DNA of 51,281 nt, taken from positions 1-51,281 of the forward strand of contig NZ_LFXL01000046.1 in the NCBI RefSeq assembly GCF_001270745.1, in the 5' to 3' direction. Each line of letters begins with the position of its first letter. The stretch's first letter is position 1. The position numbers and the translations under genes are program-made. The DNA comes from Jiangella muralis (lineage in GTDB: Bacteria > Actinomycetota > Actinomycetes > Jiangellales > Jiangellaceae). This document shows, in pieces, positions 8,113-15,099 of this stretch. The notes below the pieces were generated by a model, which did not search any database, was not told the DNA's origin, and saw nothing but the letters and a program-made list of their open reading frames with translations.

Positions 8113-8140
8113 GGGACGAAGGTCCCGGGCCACTCGGCCG
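8113..8140. promoter_or_regulatory. DosR/DevR-type box with a second degenerate copy
   Basis: GGGACGAAGGTCCC (8113-8126) is GGGAC-N4-GTCCC, the core of the DosR (DevR) operator known from mycobacterial dormancy genes. Directly after it GGGCCACTCGGCCG (8127-8140) resembles a weaker second box. The pair lies between the divergent alcohol dehydrogenase (start 8041) and universal stress protein (start 8184) genes and could serve both. Universal stress proteins are standard members of DosR regulons. Confidence 0.65.
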
Positions 8141-8183
8141 TCAGCCCCTGGCACGACGACGGCCGCGGGAGGACGCTGGAGAC

Positions 8184-9032
8184 ATGACAACCGAGCAGAG
8201 CAAGCCCATCGTCGTCGGCGTCGACGGATCCCCCGACAGCGGCATCGCCCTCGACTGGGCGGTCGCCGAGGCGACGCTGCGCGGCGCCCCACTGTACGCC
8301 GTCTACGGGCTGTGGATGCCGATCGCGGCCGCGCCGTTCGGCGGCGCCGCCGTGCTGCCGCCGTCCGACGAGCTGCGCGCGTACGCGACCGAGGTCCTCG
8401 ACGCGGCCCGGCAGCGGGCGAAGGACGCGGCGCCGGACCTCGACGTCGACACCTTCCTCGTACTGCGGCCGCCGGCCCAGGCGCTGCTCGACGTCGCGAG
8501 GGACGCGGGGCTGGTCGTGGCCGGCAGCCGCGGACTGGGCACCATCGGCGCGCTGGTGCTGGGCTCGGTGAGCGGACGGGTCGCGGCGCACGCGACCTGC
8601 CCGGCGGTCGTGGTCCCGCCGCACGAGGGCGCCGGTGACGGCTCCATCGTGGTCGGCGTCGACGGCTCGGCCCTCGGCGACGCGGCGCTGCGGTTCGCGC
8701 TGACGGAGGCCGGCCTGCGCGCCGCCCGCGTCGTCGCCGTCGGGGCGTTCCGGATGCGCGGTCACACGACGGCGCCGGAGCAGCAGGAGACCGAGGAGCT
8801 GGTGATCGCCGCGGTGGAGCGGGCCCGCACCGCCACCGGTTCCACCGCCGACGTCTCGGTCGTCGTCGCGCCCGGCTACCCGGCCGAGGTCATCGTCGAG
8901 GCGGCCGCCGACGCCTCCCTGGTCGTCGTCGGCTCGCGCGGCCGCGGCGACGTCCGCAGCATGCTGCTCGGCTCGACCAGCCGGGCCGTGCTGCACCAGG
9001 CCGCCCGACCGGTCGCCGTCATCCACGGCTGA
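8184..9032 (+). CDS. Tandem-domain universal stress protein
   Basis: 282 residues made of two UspA domains, about 1-142 and 150-282. Each starts with the characteristic strand (IVVGVDGSPDSGIALDWAV; IVVGVDGSALGDAALRFAL) and ends with an ATP-binding loop of the G-x2-G-x9-G-S type (GSRGLGTIGALVLGSVS; GSRGRGDVRSMLLGSTS). Such proteins bind ATP and are made in hypoxia, stationary phase or stress. The ATG at 8184 is preceded by GGGAGG and CTGGAG. A DosR-type box lies 58-71 bases upstream of the start, which fits hypoxia or redox control. It is followed by the MMPL exporter gene, which appears to have its own promoter. Confidence 0.92.
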   Translation: MTTEQSKPIVVGVDGSPDSGIALDWAVAEATLRGAPLYAVYGLWMPIAAAPFGGAAVLPPSDELRAYATEVLDAARQRAKDAAPDLDVDTFLVLRPPAQALLDVARDAGLVVAGSRGLGTIGALVLGSVSGRVAAHATCPAVVVPPHEGAGDGSIVVGVDGSALGDAALRFALTEAGLRAARVVAVGAFRMRGHTTAPEQQETEELVIAAVERARTATGSTADVSVVVAPGYPAEVIVEAAADASLVVVGSRGRGDVRSMLLGSTSRAVLHQAARPVAVIHG

Positions 9033-9058
9033 GCCCCTACGGCGTGCGCCGGGCGGTG

Positions 9059-9104
9059 TACGCCCGCGGGAGTAGCGGCGCGCGCGGTTACGCCCCCGGC
9101 CGGA
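9059..9104 (+). promoter_or_regulatory. Predicted response-regulator sites upstream of the MMPL gene
   Basis: TACGCCCGCGGGAGTA (9059-9074) is one base from the perfect palindrome TACTCCCGCGGGAGTA. Thirty bases on, 9089-9104 repeats the left half (TACGCCCCCGG) with a degenerate right half. The second site is centred 44.5 bases upstream of the ATG at 9141, exactly as the similar site before the kinase gene. A weak -10 (GAAGGT, 9128-9133) lies where a leaderless start would need it, fitting activator dependence. Confidence 0.6.
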
Positions 9105-9140
9105 CGCGGCCGGGTGCCCGCGGCCGCGAAGGTCGGTGGC

Positions 9141-11243
9141 ATGAAGCTCACCCAGCCGACCGGCACCCCGTCCCCCACCGCCGACGCGTCCGGAGAGGGG
9201 CCGTTGCGGCGGCTGCTCCGGGCGCTGCACGACCACCCGCGCCGCGCGCTGGTGGCGCTGTTCCTGTTCGTGGCCGTCGCCGGCGCCGTCGGCGGGCCGG
9301 TCGCCGGGGCGCTGCGGTCCGACGGCGGGTTCACGCCGGGCGACGCCGACTCGGTGCGCGCCGTCGAGCGGATCGAGGCGGCCACCGGGCTGCAACCGTC
9401 GCCGGGCGTGGTGCTGCTGGTGGAGACGCCGCCGGGCAGTGGTGACGCGGCCGTCGAGGCGGCGGCGGACACCCTGGCCGGCATCGACGGCGTCGCGCGG
9501 GCCGACGTCGCGGGCGCGGCGCCGGACGGGACGTCGGCGCTGGTCGTCGGCACGCTGGCGGCGGACGCGGACGAGGCGGCCACGGCCGAGGCGGCGCTCG
9601 ACGCGTTCGCTGACGACGACGGTGTCACGGTCGGCGGCGGCGCGGTCGTCGGTGTGCAGCTGGGCGAGCAGATCGGCCAGGATCTCGCCCGCGCCGAGAC
9701 GTTCGCATTCCCGGTGCTGATCCTGCTGTCGCTGCTGATCTTCGGCGGCCGCGCCGCGGTGCTGCCGCTCGCGGTCGGCGTCACCACGGTGCTCGGCACG
9801 TTCCTCGCGCTGACCGGGATCAACCAGGTGTACGGCGTCAGCGTGTTCGCCCTGAACCTCATCATCGGCCTCGGGCTGGGCCTGGCGATCGACTACACGC
9901 TGTTCCTGCTCACCCGCTACCGCGAGGAACTGGACCGGCAGGGCCCGACCCTCGGCGCGGTGCTGACGACGATGCGGACGGCCGGGCGCACGGTGGTGTT
10001 CTCGGCGGCGACGGTGGCCGTCGCGCTGGCGACGCTGCTGGTGTTCCCGATGGGCTTCCTGCGCTCGATGGGCCTGTCCGGCGCCGTCGTCGCGGTCGTG
10101 GCGGCGGCCGCGGCGCTGGTGGTCAGCCCGATGATCTTCGGCCTCTGGGGCGCGAAGCTGGCCCGCCGCCGGAAGAGCGACGCCGCCGAAGGCCGCTGGT
10201 ACCGCGTCTCGCACGCCGTCATGCGCCGCCCCGGGCTGATCGCCGTCGCGACCGCCGCCGTGATGCTCGTGCTGGCCGCGCCCGCCCTGCGCACCGCGTG
10301 GACGCCGGTCGACGGCACCATCGTGCCGCCCGGGCAGAGCGCCCGCGTCGTGTCCGACACCGTCGAGAACGAGTACGGCGGCACCGGCACCACCCCCGTC
10401 ACCATCGCCGTCGAGGGCGACGGCGCCGCCGAGCTGGCCCGGCAGGCGTCCGGGCTGCCCGGCGTCGTCGCGCCGGCCGAGGCCGTCGACCTCGGCGGCG
10501 GCGTGTGGCAGGTCGACCTCGACGTCACCGGCGACCCGGCCGGCGAGGACGCCCGCGCCGTCGTGACGGAGGTCCGCGAGCTGGCCGCCGACGGCGGTGT
10601 CGACGCGCTGGTCGCCGGGCCGGCCGCCGACTTCATCGACCAGCAGGACGCCATCGCGGACAGCCTCCCGCTGGCCGTCACGCTGCTGGTGCTGCTGACG
10701 ATGGTGGTGCTGTGGCTGATGACCGGGTCGGTCGTGCTGCCGGTGAAGGCGGTCGTGATGAACGCGCTCACCGTCGGGGTGGCGCTGGGCGCGCTCACCT
10801 GGATCTACCAGGACGGCCGGCTCACCGGGCTGCTCGGCTACACGCCCAACGGCGGCATCGAGCCGACCAACTTCCTCATCGCCGCCGCGGTCGTCTTCGC
10901 GCTCTCCACCGACTACGGGGTGTTCCTGCTCGGCCGGATCAAGGAGGCGCGCGAGTCCGGCGAGCCGGAGCGCGAGGCCGTCGCCGTCGGCCTGGGCCGC
11001 ACCGGCGCCGTCGTCACCGCGGCCGCGCTGCTGCTGGCCGTCGCGATCGGCGCGTTCAGCAGCAGCGAGATCTCCTTCATCCAGCAGATCGGCATCGCGA
11101 CCGCGATCGGCGTCCTCGTCGACGCGTTCGTCGTCCGCTCGCTGCTGGTCCCGGCCCTGATGGGCCTGATGGGCAAGTGGAACTGGTGGGCCCCGATGTG
11201 GCTGCGCCGGGTGCACGACCGGATCGGCGTCACGGAGAGCTGA
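9141..11243 (+). CDS. MMPL-family (RND superfamily) transporter
   Basis: 700 residues. Two homologous halves each have one membrane helix, a soluble extracytoplasmic domain, then five helices. The first half has GLGLGLAIDYTLFLLTRYREEL and the second ALSTDYGVFLLGRIKEA, the D-Y positions used in proton relay of MMPL proteins. It probably exports a lipid or other hydrophobic compound across the plasma membrane with the proton gradient. The ATG at 9141 is the best start, and the message is probably leaderless. The two-component genes 54 bases downstream share its operator type, so they probably regulate it. The substrate is unknown. Confidence 0.9.
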   Translation: MKLTQPTGTPSPTADASGEGPLRRLLRALHDHPRRALVALFLFVAVAGAVGGPVAGALRSDGGFTPGDADSVRAVERIEAATGLQPSPGVVLLVETPPGSGDAAVEAAADTLAGIDGVARADVAGAAPDGTSALVVGTLAADADEAATAEAALDAFADDDGVTVGGGAVVGVQLGEQIGQDLARAETFAFPVLILLSLLIFGGRAAVLPLAVGVTTVLGTFLALTGINQVYGVSVFALNLIIGLGLGLAIDYTLFLLTRYREELDRQGPTLGAVLTTMRTAGRTVVFSAATVAVALATLLVFPMGFLRSMGLSGAVVAVVAAAAALVVSPMIFGLWGAKLARRRKSDAAEGRWYRVSHAVMRRPGLIAVATAAVMLVLAAPALRTAWTPVDGTIVPPGQSARVVSDTVENEYGGTGTTPVTIAVEGDGAAELARQASGLPGVVAPAEAVDLGGGVWQVDLDVTGDPAGEDARAVVTEVRELAADGGVDALVAGPAADFIDQQDAIADSLPLAVTLLVLLTMVVLWLMTGSVVLPVKAVVMNALTVGVALGALTWIYQDGRLTGLLGYTPNGGIEPTNFLIAAAVVFALSTDYGVFLLGRIKEARESGEPEREAVAVGLGRTGAVVTAAALLLAVAIGAFSSSEISFIQQIGIATAIGVLVDAFVVRSLLVPALMGLMGKWNWWAPMWLRRVHDRIGVTES

Positions 11244-11245
11244 CG

Positions 11246-11261
11246 TACTCCCCCGGGAGGA
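11246..11261 (+). promoter_or_regulatory. Predicted response-regulator site upstream of the kinase gene
   Basis: TACTCCCCCGGGAGGA matches the sites before the MMPL gene and lies 44.5 bases (centre) before the ATG at 11298. TACCGT (11285-11290) seven bases before that ATG can serve as the -10 of a leaderless transcript. The site then abuts the -35 position, where activators of this class act. Confidence 0.6.
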
Positions 11262-11297
11262 CGACGGGCCGGTCGCCGTCCGTCTACCGTGACGTCC

Positions 11298-12470
11298 ATG
11301 AGCCTGCTGGCCGGCACCGTCCGCGAGCGCGTCGTCGACGCGCTCGCGGCCGTGCTGTGCGCGGCGCTCATCTGCGCCGACATGGTGTGGTCACCGGACG
11401 TGGAGCTCACCGCCGCCGGGGTGGCCGTGGCCGTGCTGGCGTCGCTGCCGATCCTGCTGCGCCGCCGGGCGCCGGTCGTCGCGTTCGTGGCGGCGATGCT
11501 GCTGATCTTCGCCGTGCTGTCGTTCGCGCACGTGTACGTCGCCGTCGTCGGCCCGGCGATCATCTGCGGCTACACGCTGGCCGCGGCCCGCGGCCGCCGT
11601 GCCGCCCTGGTCGCCGGGGCCGCGTCGCTGCCGCTGGTCGTGCTGATGCTGCAGCTCTACAGCCCGCACGAGTACCTCAGCTGGAGCACCGCGCAGAACC
11701 TCGGCTACGTCGCCATCCCGCTCGCGCTCGGGGTCGCCGCGCACGACCGCCGCGCCTACACCGAGGCGCTGGTCGACCGCGCCGAGTCGGCCGAGCGGAC
11801 CCGCGAGGAGGAGGCGCTGCGCCGGGTCGGTGAGGAGCGGCTGCGCATCGCCCGCGACGTCCACGACGTCGTCGCGCACGCGATGGTCGCCATCAACGTG
11901 CAGGCCGGCGTCGGGGCGCACCTGCTGGACCGCGACCCGGAGCAGGCCCGCTCGACGCTGCGCGAGATCAAGCGGGTCAGCGGCGCGTCGCTGGACGACC
12001 TGCGCTCCATCCTCGGCCTGCTCCGCGAGGAGGGCGCCGAGGCCGTCGTCGCGCCGGTCCGGCCGACCCAGGGCCTCGCCGGCATCGAGGACCTGCGCGA
12101 CGGCCTCGGCTCGGCCGGCGTCGACCTCGACGTCGACCTCGACGTCGACCTCGACCCCGCGATCGGCGCGCTGCCGGCCGCCATCGACGCCACCGGCTAC
12201 CGCATCGTCCAGGAGGCTTTGACCAACGTGTTGCGCCACGTCGGGCCGACCACCGCCCGGGTGCGGGTCGCCCACCACGACGACCTGCTGCTGATCGAGG
12301 TCGAGAACGACCGCGGCCGCGGCCCCGCGCCGGACGGCCACGCCGGCTCCGGCAACGGCCTGCGCGGCATGCGCGAGCGCGCCGCCGCCGTCGGCGGGTC
12401 GCTCGAGGCCGGGCCGCGGGCCGGCGGCGGCTGGCGGGTCGCGGCGTCGCTGCCGGTGGGCGCGCCGTGA
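11298..12470 (+). CDS. Sensor histidine kinase (NarL-partner type)
   Basis: 390 residues from the ATG at 11298, chosen over a GTG at 11289 because the latter would overlap the probable -10 element. Residues 1-150 hold about five membrane helices without a large sensor domain. The dimerisation/phosphoacceptor region RIARDVHDVVAHAMVAINVQAG (His about residue 189) is HisKA_3. The C-terminal ATPase has the N-box EALTNVLRHVG, a weak D-box region and a G-rich lid (GNGLRGMRERAAAVGG). It autophosphorylates and passes phosphate to the response regulator encoded next, whose GTG overlaps its stop. A 12-bp DNA repeat in the linker encodes VDLD three times. Confidence 0.92.
   Translation: MSLLAGTVRERVVDALAAVLCAALICADMVWSPDVELTAAGVAVAVLASLPILLRRRAPVVAFVAAMLLIFAVLSFAHVYVAVVGPAIICGYTLAAARGRRAALVAGAASLPLVVLMLQLYSPHEYLSWSTAQNLGYVAIPLALGVAAHDRRAYTEALVDRAESAERTREEEALRRVGEERLRIARDVHDVVAHAMVAINVQAGVGAHLLDRDPEQARSTLREIKRVSGASLDDLRSILGLLREEGAEAVVAPVRPTQGLAGIEDLRDGLGSAGVDLDVDLDVDLDPAIGALPAAIDATGYRIVQEALTNVLRHVGPTTARVRVAHHDDLLLIEVENDRGRGPAPDGHAGSGNGLRGMRERAAAVGGSLEAGPRAGGGWRVAASLPVGAP
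12121..12155 (+). repeat. Short in-frame tandem repeat in the kinase gene
   Basis: TCGACCTCGACG occurs nearly three times in a row with a 12-base period and encodes VDLDVDLDVDLD in the linker before the ATPase domain. It may be a slippage-prone site; the repeat adds or removes four residues per unit. Confidence 0.8.
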
Positions 12471-13150
12471 CCGCCGCGATCCGGGTGCTGCTGGTCGACG
12501 ACCAGACGCTGGTGCGCGCGGGCTTCCGGGCGCTGCTGGACGCCGAGCCCGGCATCGAGGTGGTCGGCGAGGCCGTCGACGGCGCCGAGGCGGTCCGGCT
12601 GGCGGTCGAGACGGTCCCCGACGTCGCGCTGATGGACGTCCGCATGCCGCACGTCGACGGGCTGGAGGCCACCGGGCGCATCACCGCCGACGCGCGGCTG
12701 TCCGGGGTCCGGGTGATCGTGCTGACGACGTTCGAGCTGGACGAGTACGTGTTCGGCGCGCTGCGGGCCGGCGCCGCCGGGTTCCTGCTCAAGGACGTCG
12801 AGCCGGAGGCGCTGGTCGAGGCGGTCCGGCTGGTGCACGACGGCCAGGCGCTGCTGGCGCCGCGGGTCACCAAGCGGCTGATCGAGGCGTACGTGGCCGC
12901 CGCGCCCGCCGAGGCGCCGCCGTCGCCCTCGCTCGACGACGGCCGGCTGGCCGGTCTCACCCCGCGGGAGCGGGAGATCCTCGCGCTGGTCGGGCGCGGC
13001 CTGTCCAACCACGAGATCGCCGAGCACCTGGTGCTCTCGCCGCTGACCGCCAAGACGCACGTCTCCCGGCTGTTCTTCAAGCTGGGCGCCCGCGACCGCG
13101 CCCAGCTCGTCGTCACCGCCTACGAGACCGGCCTGGTGACCGCTTCCTAG
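12467..13150 (+). CDS. NarL/FixJ-type response regulator
   Basis: 227 residues. The receiver domain (1-120) has the acidic pair D11-D12, phospho-acceptor D57 in DVALMDVRMPHVDGLEAT, the Thr of LTTFEL and the Lys of FLLKDV. The C-terminal LuxR-type helix-turn-helix is LTPREREILALVGRGLSNHEIAEHLVLSPLTAKTHVSRLFFKLGARDRAQ. The GTG at 12467 overlaps the kinase stop, showing translational coupling. It is the obvious candidate to bind the inverted repeats upstream of the MMPL and kinase genes, giving autoactivation of the whole cluster. Its last bases overlap the 3' end of the convergent small gene. Confidence 0.93.
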   Translation: MTAAIRVLLVDDQTLVRAGFRALLDAEPGIEVVGEAVDGAEAVRLAVETVPDVALMDVRMPHVDGLEATGRITADARLSGVRVIVLTTFELDEYVFGALRAGAAGFLLKDVEPEALVEAVRLVHDGQALLAPRVTKRLIEAYVAAAPAEAPPSPSLDDGRLAGLTPREREILALVGRGLSNHEIAEHLVLSPLTAKTHVSRLFFKLGARDRAQLVVTAYETGLVTAS

Positions 13151-13566
13151 GTTCGGGTCTGGCCGACGTACGCCTCCGCGTGCTCGTGCGCGCCGGCGTC
13201 GTTCCGCGCCTCCTCGTAGGTGTCGCGCAACGGGCCGTACCAGACTCCGCTCGTGTTGCCGTCGGCGTGCTGGAACGCGGTGCACGTGGCGTAGAACGCG
13301 ACCGCCGGCTCCGGCACCCGCGTCTCCGGCCCGCGCCGGACCGGACGCGTGGTGACGTACGGCAGGTTCGGGTCGCCGGGCGTGAACTCCCACTCGCCGC
13401 CGGAGAGCTCGGCCGTCCCGATCGGCATGCCGCCGAGCAGCACCGTGGCGTGCGTCGCCGAGCCGTGACCGTGCAGCAGGTCCGGCGACAGGTACACCGT
13501 CTCGAAGCCCTGCTCCCGCATGGCCTTGACGATCGGCAGCCCGTGGTACGGGTCGTGGTCGGTCAT
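13147..13566 (-). CDS. Hypothetical protein, 139 residues
   Basis: The reading frame has good codon bias and an ATG at 13566. No family was recognised. The protein is soluble, without signal peptide or membrane segment. It begins MTDHDPYHGLPIVKAMREQGFETVYLSP and contains strand-rich stretches (ATVLLGGMPIGTAELSGGEWEFTPGDPNLPYVTTRPVRR) ending in AVAFYATCTAFQHADGNTSGVWYGPLRDTYEEARNDA. The composition suggests a small beta-rich domain followed by a helix. Its 3' end overlaps the response-regulator gene by four bases (convergent). It is monocistronic as far as can be seen. Confidence 0.7.
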   Translation of the reverse strand: MTDHDPYHGLPIVKAMREQGFETVYLSPDLLHGHGSATHATVLLGGMPIGTAELSGGEWEFTPGDPNLPYVTTRPVRRGPETRVPEPAVAFYATCTAFQHADGNTSGVWYGPLRDTYEEARNDAGAHEHAEAYVGQTRT

Positions 13567-13615
13567 GAGGTTCCCCCTCCGCCCGGATCCACTGTGGACC
13601 CGGACGGCGGGCCGG

Positions 13616-13717
13616 TCAACGGGCTCGCGCGTTGCCGTCCGCCCAGGCCAGCAGCTCGGCCTCCATGGACCGGAACCGGTCCGGCTCGGCGGCGGCGAGG
13701 TCGTGCCGCGGCCGGCC
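13616..13717 (-). pseudogene. Remnant: C-terminal end of a sulfatase-like gene
   Basis: The last 33 codons before a stop at 13616-13618 read HDLAAAEPDRFRSMEAELLAW plus a short basic tail, which looks like the C-terminal helix of actinobacterial sulfatases (usually ...DLAxxxPDRxxxLxxxLxAW). Nothing upstream in this frame looks like a sulfatase. At about 13715 it abuts a remnant on the other strand, so a deletion probably removed the rest. Identification is by pattern only. Confidence 0.4.
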
Positions 13718-13925
13718 CAGCATCCCCCTCGTCGTCGACCGCGACGGCGCGTTCTCGGTCGGCGTGCACATCGACGGCCAGGTACGGCTGCGCCGCCAGG
13801 AGCGCACGCCGCAGGCGACGAACCCGCCCGAGGTGACGGCGCTGATCGCGGCGACCGCCGACGCGGTGATCAGCGAGGCCGGCGTCGACCGCGACCGCGT
13901 GCTCGGCCTGGGCATCGCCGCGCCC
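13713..13925 (+). pseudogene. Remnant: central part of a ROK-family regulator/kinase
   Basis: About 71 codons read RPSIPLVVDRDGAFSVGVHIDG, then QVRLRRQERTP, then EVTALIAATADAVISEAGVDRDRVLGLGIAAP. This is the entry to the sugar-kinase-like domain of ROK proteins, where VLGLGIAAPGPLD normally follows. About ten residues after HIDG seem missing, there is no helix-turn-helix before it, and similarity stops at AAP. It is therefore a decayed fragment, fused head-on with the sulfatase-like remnant. Confidence 0.5.
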
Positions 13926-13956
13926 CCGCCGCCCTCCTCGTCGGGGAGTCGTGACC

Positions 13957-13985
13957 TCGACCAACGCGGGCTTCGTTGCTATGGT
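13957..13985 (+). promoter_or_regulatory. Predicted promoter of a leaderless small ORF
   Basis: TCGACC (13957-13962), 17 bases, TATGGT (13980-13985), then six bases to an ATG at 13992. The geometry fits an actinobacterial housekeeping promoter giving a leaderless mRNA. Confidence 0.4.
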
Positions 13986-13991
13986 GCGGCC

Positions 13992-14156
13992 ATGATGACG
14001 GGATGGGCGGCAGCGCAGACGGCGACGTCTGAGCCTGCCCACGTCATCGCCGGTCCGGCGTTGCTGGCGCTCCAACTGGCCCTGACCGCCCGCGGTGTCC
14101 GCGGCCTCGACGTCCTGCGCCGCAGCGTCGACCGCGCCCCGCCCCGCTGCCGCTGA
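13992..14156 (+). CDS. Possible small protein, 54 residues
   Basis: The ATG at 13992 follows a promoter-like element at leaderless spacing. The product begins MMTGWAAAQTATSEPAHVIAG, has a moderately hydrophobic middle (ALLALQLALTARGV) and a basic end. No family was recognised. It has no ribosome binding site, as expected if leaderless. The frame is continuous with that of the ROK remnant upstream, so open reading could be accidental. A strong hairpin follows its stop by 12 bases. Confidence is low and depends mainly on the promoter. Confidence 0.3.
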   Translation: MMTGWAAAQTATSEPAHVIAGPALLALQLALTARGVRGLDVLRRSVDRAPPRCR

Positions 14157-14168
14157 CCCCGTCACTCA

Positions 14169-14215
14169 GCTCACGCGCCGGCGGCGCGTGAGCCCTCAGC
14201 GCGCCCGCGGCGCGC
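14169..14215 (+). terminator. Two tandem GC-rich hairpins
   Basis: GCTCACGCGCC (14169-14179), loop of 3, GGCGCGTGAGC (14183-14193): an 11-bp perfect stem. Five bases later GCGCGCC (14199-14205), loop of 3, GGCGCGC (14209-14215). There is no T-run. They may terminate the upstream transcript or form a leader structure for the zinc-finger gene starting at 14235. Confidence 0.55.
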
Positions 14216-14234
14216 ACCCTCCAGGAGCAGCAGC

Positions 14235-14537
14235 ATGACCACGCCCACCTTCCCCGCGATCGACCGCGACGCCCGCGCCCGCATCGAGGACACCCTCACC
14301 GAGGCCGCCGCCAGCCGGCAGCGCCAGCTGGACGAGCTCGCCGAGTCCGCCGGCGACTCCCCCGCCGCCGCCCACCGCGCGAGCGTCGCCCGCATCCTCA
14401 ACGACGTCGAGGCGGCCCAGAACCGGCTGGCCCGCGGCACCTTCGGCGCCTGCGAGCGCTGCGCCGCCGCCATACCCGTCGAGCGGCTGGAGCTGCGCCC
14501 GTGGACGCGGCTGTGCGTCGGCTGCGCGAGCCGCTGA
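14235..14537 (+). CDS. DksA/TraR-type zinc finger protein
   Basis: 100 residues. An N-terminal helical hairpin (about 1-70) rich in Glu and Arg is followed by a C4 zinc finger, CERC near residue 75 and CVGC near the C-terminus (LCVGCASR), with the linker IPVERLELRPWTR typical of DksA/TraR proteins. Homologues bind in the RNA polymerase secondary channel; short actinobacterial members are less well understood. The ATG at 14235 is preceded by CAGGAG. The two hairpins immediately upstream could regulate or insulate it. It converges on the DinB gene with only one base between the stops. Confidence 0.88.
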   Translation: MTTPTFPAIDRDARARIEDTLTEAAASRQRQLDELAESAGDSPAAAHRASVARILNDVEAAQNRLARGTFGACERCAAAIPVERLELRPWTRLCVGCASR

Positions 14538-14538
14538 C

Positions 14539-15099
14539 CTACTGACCCACCCGGCCGTCGATGCACTCGCGCAGCAGGTCGGCGTGGCCGCAGTGGCGGG
14601 CGTACTCCTCGACGCGGTGCACCCACAGCTCGCGGACGGCGATGCCGTCGCGGCCGACCCGCATGCCGAGGTCGGCGTACCCCGTCAGGACCTCGTCGGT
14701 GGCGGCCTGCTCGCGGGCGAGATCGGCGAACGCGCCGTCGACGACCGCCTGGTCGCCGACGGCGCCGTCGAAGTCGGAGTCGCGCGGCCCGTAGAGCTTC
14801 GGCGCCGGGTCGTCGGGCCGGACCCAGTTGCGCCAGTCGCGCTCGACCTCGGCCAGGTGCCGCACGAGGCCGAGCAGCGACATCGTCGACGGTGGCACCG
14901 AGCGGCGGGCCAGCTGCTCCGCGTCGAGCCCGTCGCACTTCATCCGCAGCGTCAGCCGGTAGCTGCGGAGGTAGTCGCGCAGCGTCGCCAGCTCACCGTC
15001 CGGGCTGACCCCCTCGGAGTCGCGCGGGTCGTCCGCCGGGTCGACCCACATATCGGCGTACACGGTCGCTCGGGTCCACCGTTCCGGTGCGTCGCTCAT
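14539..15099 (-). CDS. DinB-family protein (DUF664, mycothiol-dependent type)
   Basis: 186 residues. Four-helix DinB fold: the first metal histidine lies in LLGLVRHLAEVERDWRNW, and the second and third in ELWVHRVEEYARHCGHADLLRECIDG, the C-terminal signature of DUF664 proteins. Homologues in actinobacteria are metal-dependent and often use mycothiol to process or detoxify thiol-reactive compounds. The substrate here is unknown. The ATG at 15099 fits the family's usual start (MSDAPERWTRATVYADMW). It is a different subfamily from the TIGR03086 protein at 2989. Confidence 0.88.
   Translation of the reverse strand: MSDAPERWTRATVYADMWVDPADDPRDSEGVSPDGELATLRDYLRSYRLTLRMKCDGLDAEQLARRSVPPSTMSLLGLVRHLAEVERDWRNWVRPDDPAPKLYGPRDSDFDGAVGDQAVVDGAFADLAREQAATDEVLTGYADLGMRVGRDGIAVRELWVHRVEEYARHCGHADLLRECIDGRVGQ

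Noticed and set aside
7386-11216. Very long open frames antisense to real genes (for example over 1,200 codons on the minus strand here)
   Set aside because: At this GC content stop codons are rare in all frames. The translations are rich in Arg, Gly, Ala, His and Pro without domains, while the opposite strand encodes clear alcohol dehydrogenase, stress protein and MMPL proteins.
13632-14156. One continuous 174-residue plus-strand gene
   Set aside because: It joins a ROK-like fragment, a Pro/Ser-rich stretch and an unrelated small ORF with its own promoter; its start lies inside a remnant on the other strand.
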